Assembly (NCBI RefSeq): GCF_009769385.1
Contig: NZ_VKAB01000060.1
Location: forward strand, 1 to 37,768
Source of the DNA: Saccharothrix deserti
GTDB taxonomy: Bacteria; Actinomycetota; Actinomycetes; Mycobacteriales; Pseudonocardiaceae
DNA: 37,768 nt
Reading direction: 5' to 3'
A program made the translations under genes and the position numbers. Below are positions 16,616 through 24,503 of this stretch, piece after piece (the first letter of the stretch is position 1; each line of letters begins with the position of its first letter). Under the pieces are notes generated by a model. The model did no database searches. It saw only the letters and a list, made by a program, of their open reading frames with translations, and was not told where the DNA came from.

Positions 16616-17602
16616 ATGACCACCGATCAGGTCGCCGGCGACAAGAACCCCTTGCCGAGGCTGGGGTTGGGCACCTCCCCGCTGGGCAACCTCTACACCG
16701 AGGTGACCGACAGCCAGGCCCGCGCCGTGGTCGACGCGGCGTGGGAGGCGGGTGTCCGGAGTTTCGACACCGCTCCGCACTACGGGCTGGGACTGGCGGA
16801 ACGACGGCTCGGCGCCGCCCTGGCGGACCGTCCGCGCGAGGAGTTCGTGCTGTCCACCAAAGTGGGACGGCTGCTGGTGCCCGATCCGGCGGGAGCGGGC
16901 CGGCGGGACGACGACGGCTTCGCGGTACCGGCAACCCAGCGCCGCGTGTGGGACTTCAGCGCGGCCGGCGTGCTGAGCAGTCTGGAGTCCTCGCTCGAAC
17001 GCCTCGGGCTCGACCGGGTGGACGTGGTCTACCTGCACGACCCGGACGACCACTGGGACCAGGCGGTGGGCGAGGCGGTGCCCGCGCTGGTGGAACTGCG
17101 CGAGCAGGGCGTGATCGGCGCGGTCGGTGTCGGGATGAACCAGTGGCGGATGCCCGCCCGGTTCGTGCGCGAGTCCGATGTGGACGTGGTCATGCTCGCC
17201 GGCCGCTACACCCTGCTGGAGCAGCCCGCGTTGGCCGAGTTCCTCCCGCTGTGCGCGGAGCGCGGGGTGGACGTCGTCGCCGCCGGGGTGTTCAACTCCG
17301 GCCTGCTGGCCCGGCACGAGGTGCCGGACGACGCCACCCACGACTACCGGGCGGCGCCGGCGGACCTGATCGACCGCGCCCGGCGGATCGCCGCGGTCTG
17401 CGCACGGCACGGCACGACCCTGCCGGCCGCGGCGCTGTGGTTCCCCTTCGGGCACCCGGCGGTGACCGGCGCGGTCGTCGGAGCCCGCACCGAGGCCGAG
17501 ATCCGCGCGAACGTCGCCGCACTCACCGCGCCACCTCCCCCCGGACTGTGGGCGGAACTGCGTGGTGAAGGGCTGCTCGCGGCCGACGTGCCGACCCCGT
17601 GA
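16616..17602 (+). CDS. Aldo/keto reductase, probable L-fucose-type 1-dehydrogenase (328 aa)
   Basis: NAD(P)-dependent TIM-barrel enzyme. The catalytic tetrad is visible as Asp51 (SFDTAP), Tyr56 (PHYG), Lys82 (STKVGR) and His141 (YLHDPD). The entry GLGTSPLGNLY and the segment around GVGMNQWRMPARFV are typical of D-threo-aldose / L-fucose dehydrogenases, which oxidise the sugar at C1 to the lactone. The ATG at 16616 follows GAGGAA. The longer open frame from 16370 overlaps the SDR gene and is a shadow. It sits beside the lactonase and the diketo-acid hydrolase, as in known L-fucose clusters. Confidence 0.87.
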   Translation: MTTDQVAGDKNPLPRLGLGTSPLGNLYTEVTDSQARAVVDAAWEAGVRSFDTAPHYGLGLAERRLGAALADRPREEFVLSTKVGRLLVPDPAGAGRRDDDGFAVPATQRRVWDFSAAGVLSSLESSLERLGLDRVDVVYLHDPDDHWDQAVGEAVPALVELREQGVIGAVGVGMNQWRMPARFVRESDVDVVMLAGRYTLLEQPALAEFLPLCAERGVDVVAAGVFNSGLLARHEVPDDATHDYRAAPADLIDRARRIAAVCARHGTTLPAAALWFPFGHPAVTGAVVGARTEAEIRANVAALTAPPPPGLWAELRGEGLLAADVPTP

Positions 17603-17639
17603 CCCAGAACAGACACGACTCGAACGAATGAGGAACGGC

Positions 17640-18491
17640 ATGCGACTGCTGCGAGTGGGCGACCCCGGATCGGAACTTCCCGTGGTGCTGGACGAGTCCG
17701 GTCACGCGCGTGACCTGCGGCCCGTGACGAGTGAGATCAGTGGTGACTTCCTGGCCGACGACGGCATGTCGAGGGTGCGCGACGCCCTCGCCGGTGGCGG
17801 CCTGCCGACGATGGACATCACGGGGATGCGGATCGGCGCACCGGTCGCCCGCCCTGGCGCCCTGGTGTGCATCGGGCTCAACTACTCCGACCACGCGGCC
17901 GAGACGGCGGCGGAACCGCCCCTCGAGCCCGTGGTGTTCATGAAGGCCACCAACACGGTCGTCGGACCGAACGACACCGTGCTGGTGCCCAGGACGAGCG
18001 TGACCACCGACTACGAGGTGGAGCTGGCCGTCGTGCTGGGCGCCACCGCGCGCTACCTGGACAGCCCGCAGGACGCGGCGGCGGTGATCGCGGGATACGC
18101 GATCTCCAACGACGTCAGCGAGCGCGACTTCCAGCTCAAGCGGGGCGGTCAGTGGACCAAGGGCAAGTCCTGCGAGACGTTCAACCCGTTGGGGCCGTGG
18201 CTGGTCACCGCCGACGAGGTGGGCCACCCGCAGGCCCTCGGGTTGAGGCTGAGCGTCAACGGGGAGCTCCGGCAGGACGGCAACACCGCGAACATGCTGT
18301 TCGGCGTGTACCACATCGTCTGGTACCTCAGCCAGTTCATGGTCCTGGAACCCGGTGACGTGGTGAACACGGGCACGCCCGCGGGTGTGGCGCTCGGTGC
18401 CAACGACTTCGGGTACCTGCGTGAAGGCGACACGGTCGAGGTCGGCATCGACCGCTTGGGCGTGCAGCGGCACCTGATCGGGCAGGCGTGA
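17640..18491 (+). CDS. FAH-family 2,4-diketo-3-deoxy-aldonate hydrolase (283 aa)
   Basis: Fumarylacetoacetate-hydrolase-type C-C hydrolase. In the diketo branch of L-fucose and L-rhamnose catabolism this family splits the 2,4-diketo-3-deoxy acid into pyruvate and L-lactate (EC 3.7.1.26-type reaction). Metal-binding residues are Glu126 and Glu128 (DYEVELAVV) and Asp158 (ISNDVSERD). Substrate-loop motifs CIGLNYSDHA (77-86) and KGKSCETFNPLGPW are present, as is the C-terminal VVNTGTPAGVALG. The ATG at 17640 has a GAGGAAC site. It overlaps the following lactonase by four bases (GTGA), so the two are translated together. Confidence 0.88.
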   Translation: MRLLRVGDPGSELPVVLDESGHARDLRPVTSEISGDFLADDGMSRVRDALAGGGLPTMDITGMRIGAPVARPGALVCIGLNYSDHAAETAAEPPLEPVVFMKATNTVVGPNDTVLVPRTSVTTDYEVELAVVLGATARYLDSPQDAAAVIAGYAISNDVSERDFQLKRGGQWTKGKSCETFNPLGPWLVTADEVGHPQALGLRLSVNGELRQDGNTANMLFGVYHIVWYLSQFMVLEPGDVVNTGTPAGVALGANDFGYLREGDTVEVGIDRLGVQRHLIGQA

Positions 18492-19348
18492 CCGCGATGC
18501 GCCGGATCGACGCCCACCACCACCTCTGGGATCTTGCCGCCCGGCCGCAGGACTGGCTCGACGGGCCGGACCTGGCGCCGATCCGGCGTGACTTCGGGCC
18601 GGCTGACCTGCGTGCGGTGACCAGCGCGGCCGGGGTGGACGCCACGGTTCTGGTCCAGGTGCTCCCCGACATCGAGGAGACGGTGGAGTTCCTCGCGTTG
18701 GCGGGGAAGTCCGACCTGGTCGCGGGTGTCGTGGGGTGGGTGGACCTCACCGCGCCCGACGTCGCCGGGCAGTTGGACCGGCTGCGTCGCGGACCGGGCG
18801 GCGACCGGCTGGTGGGTGTCCGGCACCTGGTGCAGGCCGAGCCCGATCCGGCGTGGCTGGTGCGTCCCGACGTGCTCGCCGGGTTGCGTGCGGTGCGTGA
18901 CGCCGGACTGGTCTACGACTTGTTGACCCTGCCGCACCAGTTGCCGGCGGCGGTGGAAGCGGTGCGGGCGGTGCCGGACCTGGTGTTCGTGCTGGATCAC
19001 CTGTCCAAACCGGACATCGCCGGCCACGTGCTCCAGCCGTGGGCGACCCGCCTGTCGGCGCTGGCCGCCGAACCCAACGTGGTGGCGAAGGTGTCCGGCC
19101 TCGTGACCGAGGCGGCTCGGCCCCGGTGGACCGTGGCCGATCTGCGGCCCTACGTCGACATCGCGCTGGAGGCGTTCGGTCCGGACCGGCTGATGGTCGG
19201 CTCCGACTGGCCGGTCTGCCTGCTCGCCGCCTCCTACGAACAGGTCATCGACGCCGCCGAGCAGCTGACGGCCGGCCTGACCGCCGCCGAGCAGGCCCAG
19301 GTCTTCGGTGGCACGGCCACCCGCGTCTACCGGTTGGGGGACAGCTGA
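18488..19348 (+). CDS. Amidohydrolase-family sugar lactonase, L-fuconolactonase type (286 aa)
   Basis: COG3618-type amidohydrolase with the metal-binding HHH motif in RIDAHHHLWD (His10-His12) and the C-terminal LMVGSDWPVCL carrying the barrel Asp. Members hydrolyse L-fuconolactone, L-rhamnono- or related lactones to the free aldonate, the step between the aldo/keto reductase and the dehydratase. The start is the GTG at 18488 overlapping the previous stop; an ATG three codons later is the alternative. Its own stop overlaps the larA start (TGATG), which ties the catabolic and lar genes into one transcript. Confidence 0.87.
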   Translation: MTAMRRIDAHHHLWDLAARPQDWLDGPDLAPIRRDFGPADLRAVTSAAGVDATVLVQVLPDIEETVEFLALAGKSDLVAGVVGWVDLTAPDVAGQLDRLRRGPGGDRLVGVRHLVQAEPDPAWLVRPDVLAGLRAVRDAGLVYDLLTLPHQLPAAVEAVRAVPDLVFVLDHLSKPDIAGHVLQPWATRLSALAAEPNVVAKVSGLVTEAARPRWTVADLRPYVDIALEAFGPDRLMVGSDWPVCLLAASYEQVIDAAEQLTAGLTAAEQAQVFGGTATRVYRLGDS

Positions 19349-20625
19349 TGAGCGTGGTGCGGCTGGCTTACGGCGAGACGGGTCTGGACCTGCGCGTCGA
19401 CCCGGCGGTGACCACCGTGGTCACGCCCCGGCACCACCAGGCCACCGAACCGCCGCGTGAGATCCTGCGCCGGGCGCTGCGCGCGCCGGTCGCGGGTCCA
19501 CCGCTGCGGGAACGCGTGCGCCGCGGCCAGACCGTGGCGATCTCCGCCTGCGACGGGACGCGCCCGCAGCCACGGGAGCTGATGATCCCGGCGATCCTGG
19601 AGGAACTGGACGGCCTGGTCGACCTCGACGACGTCGTGGTGCTGGTCGCGACGGGCACGCACCGGGGCAACTCCGAGGCCGAGCTGCGTCGGATGTTCGG
19701 CGACGAGGTGGTCGACTCGGTGCGGATCGTCAACCACGACGCCCGCGACCGCGGCAGCCTGACGTGGATGGGCGAGATCGGCGCGGGTGTGCCGGTGTGG
19801 CTCAACAGCGAATGGGTCGCCGCGGACGTGCGCATCACCACCGGTTTCGTCGAGCCGCACTTCTTCGCCGGGTTCTCGGGCGGCCCGAAGCTGGTCGCGC
19901 CCGGCCTCGCCGCCCTGGAGACGGTGCTCGTGCTGCACGACGCCCGCCGGATCGGCCACCCGCGAGCGGCGTGGGGCGTCATCGAGGGCAACCCGGTGCA
20001 CGACGACGTGCGCGCCATCGCGGACGCCACCGGCGTGACGTTCGGGTTCGACGTGGTCCTGAACCAGGACAAGGAGGTCGTCGCCGCGTTCGGCGGGAAC
20101 CTGCTCGCCATGCACGCCGAGGCGGTGCGCACCGCCCGCGAGGTCGCCATGCGGCCGGTGCCGCGGCTGTTCGACGTCGTGGTGACCACCAACTCCGGCT
20201 ATCCGCTCGACCAGAACCTCTACCAGGCGGTGAAGGGGATGTCGGCCGCCTACCAGGTGGTCAAGCCGGGCGGCACGATCGTGTGCGCGGCCGAGTGCCG
20301 GGACGGCTTCCCCGACCACGGGTCCTACCGCGAGGTGCTCGCCTCCGCCGACTCGCCGGCGGCGTTGCTCGCGGAGATCTCCGCACGGCCGGTCACCGTG
20401 CCGGACCAGTGGCAGGTCCAGATCCAGGCGCGCATCCAAGCCGACTGCCGGGTCGTCATGCACACCTCGTACCTCAGCGACGCCGAGTTGGCGACCGCGC
20501 ACCTGCGGCAGACCGCGGACATCTCCGCGACCGTCGCCGAGGCCCTTGCGGCGGCCGGGCCCGACGCCCGGCTGTGCGTGCTGCCCGAAGGCCCCCAGAC
20601 GATCCCCTACGTCGACGAAGGATGA
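19348..20625 (+). CDS. larA: LarA-family nickel-dependent racemase/epimerase (425 aa)
   Basis: Enzyme that uses the nickel-pincer nucleotide cofactor to racemise or epimerise an alpha-hydroxy acid by hydride transfer. Residues known from Lactobacillus plantarum LarA appear with a constant shift of three: Asp69 and Arg72 (DGTRP), His105 (TGTHR), His171 (EPHFF), Lys181 (GGPK, covalent cofactor attachment), His197 (VLHDAR). Gln293 and Lys296 (YQAVKG) follow with a shift of two. The length equals that of characterised LarA. It is translationally coupled to the lactonase upstream. The substrate could be L-lactate, which the pathway produces, or a pathway aldonate at C2; LarA homologues with other substrates are known. 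Family assignment is firm, substrate open. Confidence 0.92.
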   Translation: MSVVRLAYGETGLDLRVDPAVTTVVTPRHHQATEPPREILRRALRAPVAGPPLRERVRRGQTVAISACDGTRPQPRELMIPAILEELDGLVDLDDVVVLVATGTHRGNSEAELRRMFGDEVVDSVRIVNHDARDRGSLTWMGEIGAGVPVWLNSEWVAADVRITTGFVEPHFFAGFSGGPKLVAPGLAALETVLVLHDARRIGHPRAAWGVIEGNPVHDDVRAIADATGVTFGFDVVLNQDKEVVAAFGGNLLAMHAEAVRTAREVAMRPVPRLFDVVVTTNSGYPLDQNLYQAVKGMSAAYQVVKPGGTIVCAAECRDGFPDHGSYREVLASADSPAALLAEISARPVTVPDQWQVQIQARIQADCRVVMHTSYLSDAELATAHLRQTADISATVAEALAAAGPDARLCVLPEGPQTIPYVDEG

Positions 20626-20627
20626 AT

Positions 20628-21326
20628 ATGGCTGGATCGGATGTGGTCGATCTCGGGTTCGCCAGGGTCGATGTCGGTCGTGAAGCGCGTCAGGGGCTGC
20701 CGGAGGTGGTCTACGGCAGCGGGAAGACACCGGTCCAGATCGTCGGGATCGTGCGGACCTTGTTGCGGCACAACGACGGCCCGGTGCTGGCCACGCGGGT
20801 GGAGGCCGACGCGGCGCAGGCTGTGCTGGCCGCGGTGCCGGGCGGCTCGTACGACGGCGGGGCCCGTCTGCTGGTGTGGCGGCCGGCCGCGCCGGCCGGG
20901 TTCGGCGTGGTCGTGGCCGCGGCGGGCACGACCGACCTGCCGGTGGCGCGGGAGGCCGCCGCCGTGGCCGCCGCGGTCGGGCTCGGTGTCAGCACGGTCA
21001 CCGACGTCGGTGTGGCCGGTCTGCACCGGCTGCTGGCCGAGCAGGACCGGCTGCGCGCCGCGGACACCGTCATCGTCGTGGCGGGCATGGAGGGCGCGCT
21101 GGCCAGCGCGATCGGCGGTCTGGTCGCGTGTCCGGTGGTCGCCGTGCCCACCTCCACCGGCTACGGCGCCGGCCTGGAGGGCGTCACCGCGTTGCTGGCG
21201 ATGCACGCCTCCTGCGCGGCGGGCATCACGGTGGTGAACATCGACTCGGGGTTCGGGGCGGCGATGGCCGCATTCCGGCTCGCCCGCGTGGTGGGGCGGG
21301 GGACGACGGGGCGGGGGACGGGGTGA
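20628..21326 (+). CDS. larB: LarB, pincer-cofactor synthase (232 aa)
   Basis: LarB carboxylates and hydrolyses nicotinic acid adenine dinucleotide to the dicarboxylated mononucleotide that becomes the nickel pincer. The N-terminus has the family motif EVVYGSGKTPVQI (26-38). The C-terminal half is PurE-like (AAAGTTDLPVAREA; GMEGALASAIGGL; VPTSTGYG). It has Cys196 in MHASCAAGI, corresponding to the reactive cysteine of LarB. The ATG at 20628 is favoured over 20622 by the AAGGA five bases before it. The end overlaps larC by four bases. Confidence 0.92.
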   Translation: MAGSDVVDLGFARVDVGREARQGLPEVVYGSGKTPVQIVGIVRTLLRHNDGPVLATRVEADAAQAVLAAVPGGSYDGGARLLVWRPAAPAGFGVVVAAAGTTDLPVAREAAAVAAAVGLGVSTVTDVGVAGLHRLLAEQDRLRAADTVIVVAGMEGALASAIGGLVACPVVAVPTSTGYGAGLEGVTALLAMHASCAAGITVVNIDSGFGAAMAAFRLARVVGRGTTGRGTG

Positions 21327-22540
21327 GCCGGGTCTGCGTCGTCTCGCCGTTCACCGGGCTGGCCGGCGACATGCTGCTGGCCGCGCTGGTGGACGCGGGG
21401 GCACCGTTGGAGGCGATCCGCGCGGCGGTCGCCGACACCGGCCTGACCGGTTGGGACCTCACCGTCACGCCGGTGCCGACCCACGGGCTCACCGGGTGCC
21501 GGGCCGTCGTGTCGGTGTCCGACGAGGCCACCAGCCGCGCGGCGGGCGAGCTGATCGCCATGGCGGGCCGGGTGCGCGACCGGGCGGTGGCCGACACCGC
21601 GGTCGCCGCGCTGCGCGCGATCGCCGAAGTCGAGGGACGCCTGCACGGGGAGGACCCGGACCGGGTGCACCTGCACGAACTGGGCGGTCACGACACGCTG
21701 GTGGACGTCGTCGGCGTGGCCGCCGCGCTGCGCGCCCTGGACGTGCGAAAAGTGCACTGCGAGGCGTTGCCGATCGGCGCCGGCTCGGTCCGCACCGCGC
21801 ACGGGGTGCTGCCCTGCCCGGCCCCGGCGACCGCGGCGCTGCTGGCGGGCGCCCGGGTCGTGGGCACCACCCTGACCGGCGAGACCGTGACCCCGACCGC
21901 CGCCGCGCTGCTGCACGCCATCGGCGCCGACTACCGCCCGCCGCCGCCGATGCGGATGACGGCCACCGGCTACGGCGTGGGCACCAGGACACTGCCCGAC
22001 CGGCCCAACATGGCGGTGGTCCGACTCGGCGACCGCGACCCCGCCGACCGCGACCCCGCCGACGTGCGCGACCTGGTGGTCCTGGAGACCAACCTCGACG
22101 ACGTCACCGGCGAGGTCCTCGGCCACCTCGTCGCCCTCCTGCTCGAGCTCGGCGCGCTGGACAGCTGGATCACCCCCGCCACGATGAAGAAGGGCAGACC
22201 CGGGCACGTGCTGCACGCGCTGACGACACCGCAGACCGCGGACGCCATCGAACGACGGATCCTCGTCGAGACCGGCACCCTCGGCGTGCGGCGCACCAAC
22301 GTACGACGCACCGCCCTGCCCCGGACCACCGACACCGTGCACGTCCACGGCATCCCGGTACGCCGCAAACACGGACCGCACCACGGCAAGGCGGAATACG
22401 ACGACGCCGCCACCGTCGCCCGGCACACCGGCCTGCCACTGCGCACCGTGCTCACCCTGGCCGCGCAAAGCCCCACCACACAGAACCCCACCACACAGAA
22501 CCCCGCGGAAAGCCCCGCGGAAAGCCCCGAGGAGCGCTGA
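21323..22540 (+). CDS. larC: LarC, nickel insertion enzyme (405 aa)
   Basis: CTP-dependent nickel insertase that completes the pincer cofactor. The N-terminal motif FTGLAGDMLLAALVDAG and the His-bearing strand VHLHELGGHDTLVDVVG are typical. The C-terminal half has ETNLDDVTGEVLGH, TMKKGRPGHVL and RRKHGPHHGKAEYDD. It is a single uninterrupted ORF, whereas in L. plantarum the two halves are joined by a programmed frameshift. The last 25 residues are low-complexity (PTTQN twice, PAES twice) from tandem DNA repeats and are probably dispensable. Start GTG overlaps larB; stop overlaps the larE ATG (TGATG). Confidence 0.92.
   Translation: MSRVCVVSPFTGLAGDMLLAALVDAGAPLEAIRAAVADTGLTGWDLTVTPVPTHGLTGCRAVVSVSDEATSRAAGELIAMAGRVRDRAVADTAVAALRAIAEVEGRLHGEDPDRVHLHELGGHDTLVDVVGVAAALRALDVRKVHCEALPIGAGSVRTAHGVLPCPAPATAALLAGARVVGTTLTGETVTPTAAALLHAIGADYRPPPPMRMTATGYGVGTRTLPDRPNMAVVRLGDRDPADRDPADVRDLVVLETNLDDVTGEVLGHLVALLLELGALDSWITPATMKKGRPGHVLHALTTPQTADAIERRILVETGTLGVRRTNVRRTALPRTTDTVHVHGIPVRRKHGPHHGKAEYDDAATVARHTGLPLRTVLTLAAQSPTTQNPTTQNPAESPAESPEER
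22471..22524 (+). repeat. Two perfect tandem duplications at the larC 3' end
   Basis: A 15-base unit, CCCCACCACACAGAA, occurs twice (22471-22485, 22486-22500). A 12-base unit, CCCCGCGGAAAG, follows twice (22501-22512, 22513-22524). Both keep the reading frame and add the repeated peptides PTTQN and PAES. They point to recent slippage and would be easy strain markers. Confidence 0.9.
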
Positions 22541-24036
22541 TGGACACCGGCACCGCCGCCGCACGGCTCGTGGACCACCTCAGGGCGATCGGCCCGGTCG
22601 CCGTGGCCTTCTCCGGCGGCGCGGACTCCGCACTCGTGCTCGCCGCCGCCGCACGCGCCACCGGACCCGACACCGTGCTCGCCGTCACCGCCGACTCCGC
22701 CAGCCTCGCCACCACCGAACTGACGCACGCCGTCGCGTTCGCCCACCACCTCGGCGTACGACACCTCGCACCCCCGACCACCGAACTGGACAACCCCGCC
22801 TACACCGCCAACGGCCGGGACCGCTGCTACTTCTGCAAATCCACCGTCCTCGACACCATCACCACCCTCGCCCGCGACCACGGCCTGCACGCCGTCGCCA
22901 CCGGCGTCAACGCCGACGACGCACGCGACCCGTTCCGCCCCGGCATCCGCGCCGGCGACGAAACCGGCGTGCACACCCCACTACGCGACACCGGCATGAC
23001 CAAAGCCGACGTCCGCGCCGTGAGCCGCCTCTGGAACCTGCCCACCTGGGACAAACCCGCCACGCCGTGCCTGGCCAGCCGGGTGCGCTACGGCCTGACC
23101 ATCACCCCCGCCCGCCTGGCCAGAGTGCAACACGCCGAGGCCGCCGTCCGGACCTGGCTCACCGACACGGGCACACCCACCCACGACCTCCGAGTCCGCG
23201 ACCTCGGCGACACCGGCAGAATCGAACTCGACCCACACCTCGCCCACCGACCCGAAATCGGACCCGCACTGACCGAGATCGTCCGCGCAGCCGGGTTCGA
23301 CAACGCCGAACTCGCCGTGTTCCGATCCGGCAACCTCAACCACGAGCCAACCCGGCGAACTGGCGGGCAGGTGCAGCGCGCGGCCGATCCGGGCGAACAG
23401 GTGGTCTTCCCGGGATCGCCGGCCGGTCGTCGGCGCGGGGTCCGGTGTGGCCGTGGCGGCAGCGGTAGCCGGCGCGGCCGTTGCCCCAGTGACAGTCCAT
23501 GCGGCGTCCGCACGGGCCGCAGCGCAGCAGACCGGCGAACCGGTACTCGCGGATGTCACCGGAACCGGTGGCGCGTCGAGTGCGCAGTCGTCGCACGGCG
23601 ACGAAGTCGCGTTCGCTCACCAGTGGGGTGTGGGCGCGGTGCCGGGAGACGACCCACGGTCGGCCGGGTTGCGTTTGACCATGCGGCGGCGGCGCCGGCG
23701 GTCGGCGGGGGTGGTGTGGTCGTGGTCGACCCCCTGCCGGTTCCAGATCTGCCAGCCGGTAGTGCGGCTGGCCAGACGCTCGGCGAACAGCCACCGCACG
23801 ACCGGTGTCGTCTCGGGGTCGGCCTCGGGACGGCCACGCCACGCGCCGCGACGGGACTGTCCGGCGTCGAAGAACACCTCCACAATGCGCCGTCCCCGGC
23901 GATCACCTCGGAGGCCACCTCCACCTGCCACGCCTTCGAGGTCTCCGGGTCCTGGTGCTCGATGGTCGAGGTGCGGCCCGGGACGAGTGATCAGCGGGTT
24001 CAGTCCTCGGGGAACGCGTGCGTCTCACGCCGGTAG
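22540..24036 (+). CDS. larE: LarE sulfur-transferase with read-through tail (498 aa)
   Basis: ATP-dependent enzyme that adds sulfur to the pincer precursor. The PP-loop SGGADS (25-30), the RCYFCK segment (95-100) and the sacrificial-type Cys177 in KPATPCLASRVRYG (equivalent to L. plantarum Cys176) are present. Homology runs to FRSGNLNH (about residue 268), which is practically the normal end of LarE (about 270-280 aa). From base 23340 the frame continues for some 230 arginine/glycine-rich residues that are the antisense of a decayed serine recombinase. The normal stop was evidently lost when that element arrived. Whether the tail is made or cleaved is unknown. The last 37 bases overlap the convergent immunity gene. 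Confidence 0.85.
   Translation: MDTGTAAARLVDHLRAIGPVAVAFSGGADSALVLAAAARATGPDTVLAVTADSASLATTELTHAVAFAHHLGVRHLAPPTTELDNPAYTANGRDRCYFCKSTVLDTITTLARDHGLHAVATGVNADDARDPFRPGIRAGDETGVHTPLRDTGMTKADVRAVSRLWNLPTWDKPATPCLASRVRYGLTITPARLARVQHAEAAVRTWLTDTGTPTHDLRVRDLGDTGRIELDPHLAHRPEIGPALTEIVRAAGFDNAELAVFRSGNLNHEPTRRTGGQVQRAADPGEQVVFPGSPAGRRRGVRCGRGGSGSRRGRCPSDSPCGVRTGRSAADRRTGTRGCHRNRWRVECAVVARRRSRVRSPVGCGRGAGRRPTVGRVAFDHAAAAPAVGGGGVVVVDPLPVPDLPAGSAAGQTLGEQPPHDRCRLGVGLGTATPRAATGLSGVEEHLHNAPSPAITSEATSTCHAFEVSGSWCSMVEVRPGTSDQRVQSSGNACVSRR
23338..23990 (-). pseudogene. Large serine recombinase, frameshifted and truncated
   Basis: Three minus-strand frames must be joined to read it. Near 23860-23700: TTPVVRWLFAERLAS, then WQIWNRQGVDHDHT and RMVKRNPADR. 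From about 23660: HTPLVSERDFVAVRRLRTRR, then the zinc ribbon GLLRCGPCGRRMDC and GYRCRHGHTG. From about 23430: REDHLFARIGRALHLPASSP. These are the recombinase and zinc-ribbon parts of a phiC31-like integrase. The N-terminal catalytic serine domain is absent and a piece between RLAS and WQIWNR is deleted. Its 3' end abuts the larE end at 23340. Confidence 0.75.
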
Positions 24037-24482
24037 GGCTGGGCGAGGACGGCGAGGCGGTGGGGCGGCCAGATGTCGTCCCGTTCGTTGAGCAGCAGCT
24101 CACCGCCGCGTCGCATCAGCCAGATGACCTCGAAGTCGTGGTGCAGCACCGCGTCACCCGGTACCTTTGCCAGCACACCGGTCACCAGGCGGATGACGTC
24201 GTCCTGTTGGCGGCTGATGTCGGCCGTCTTGTCCAAGCGGAAGGCCGCGCGCACAGTGGGGGTGGCGTTCAGGACATCGATGACCGGGTTCCACGGTTTC
24301 GGCTTGTCCGCCACTACGCGAAGCCACGTACCGCCGGTCGTCGCCGCGTTCTCACCGAGCAGCCGGTCGCCGGTGGTCGCCGGGTCGAGCAGTCCGGTGG
24401 CGACGCCGACCTCACGCAGTGCTTCGGCGACCTGCTCCACCGGACGCGGTGTGGCGAGCGCGAGACTGTACGAAATGGACAC
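24000..24482 (-). CDS. SitI3-like immunity protein (160 aa)
   Basis: Probable cytoplasmic immunity protein for the toxin gene just upstream in the same operon (21-base gap). I recall the pattern of SitI3-family proteins: SISYSLALATPRPVEQVA at the start, then FRLDKTADISRQQDDVIRLV, GDAVLHHDFEVIWLMRR and DDIWPPHRLAVL. The start is GTG at 24482 with AAGGAT in front. The family name comes from pattern recognition. The immunity role follows from family and position and has not been shown for this toxin type. Confidence 0.7.
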   Translation of the reverse strand: MSISYSLALATPRPVEQVAEALREVGVATGLLDPATTGDRLLGENAATTGGTWLRVVADKPKPWNPVIDVLNATPTVRAAFRLDKTADISRQQDDVIRLVTGVLAKVPGDAVLHHDFEVIWLMRRGGELLLNERDDIWPPHRLAVLAQPYRRETHAFPED

Positions 24483-24503
24483 TGGGCATCCTTGATCGCG
24501 GGG

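Noticed and set aside
14115..20625. Assigning the pathway firmly to L-rhamnose because of the RhaM-like mutarotase
   Set aside because: The same mutarotase family serves L-fucose. The aldo/keto reductase and amidohydrolase lactonase fit L-fucose clusters better, but neither sugar can be excluded.
22471..22524. CRISPR-like or regulatory repeat array
   Set aside because: Only two copies of each unit, no spacers, and it lies inside the larC reading frame.
22540..24036. Reading the long larE tail as an extra functional domain
   Set aside because: The tail coincides with the antisense of readable recombinase fragments, so it is better explained as read-through.
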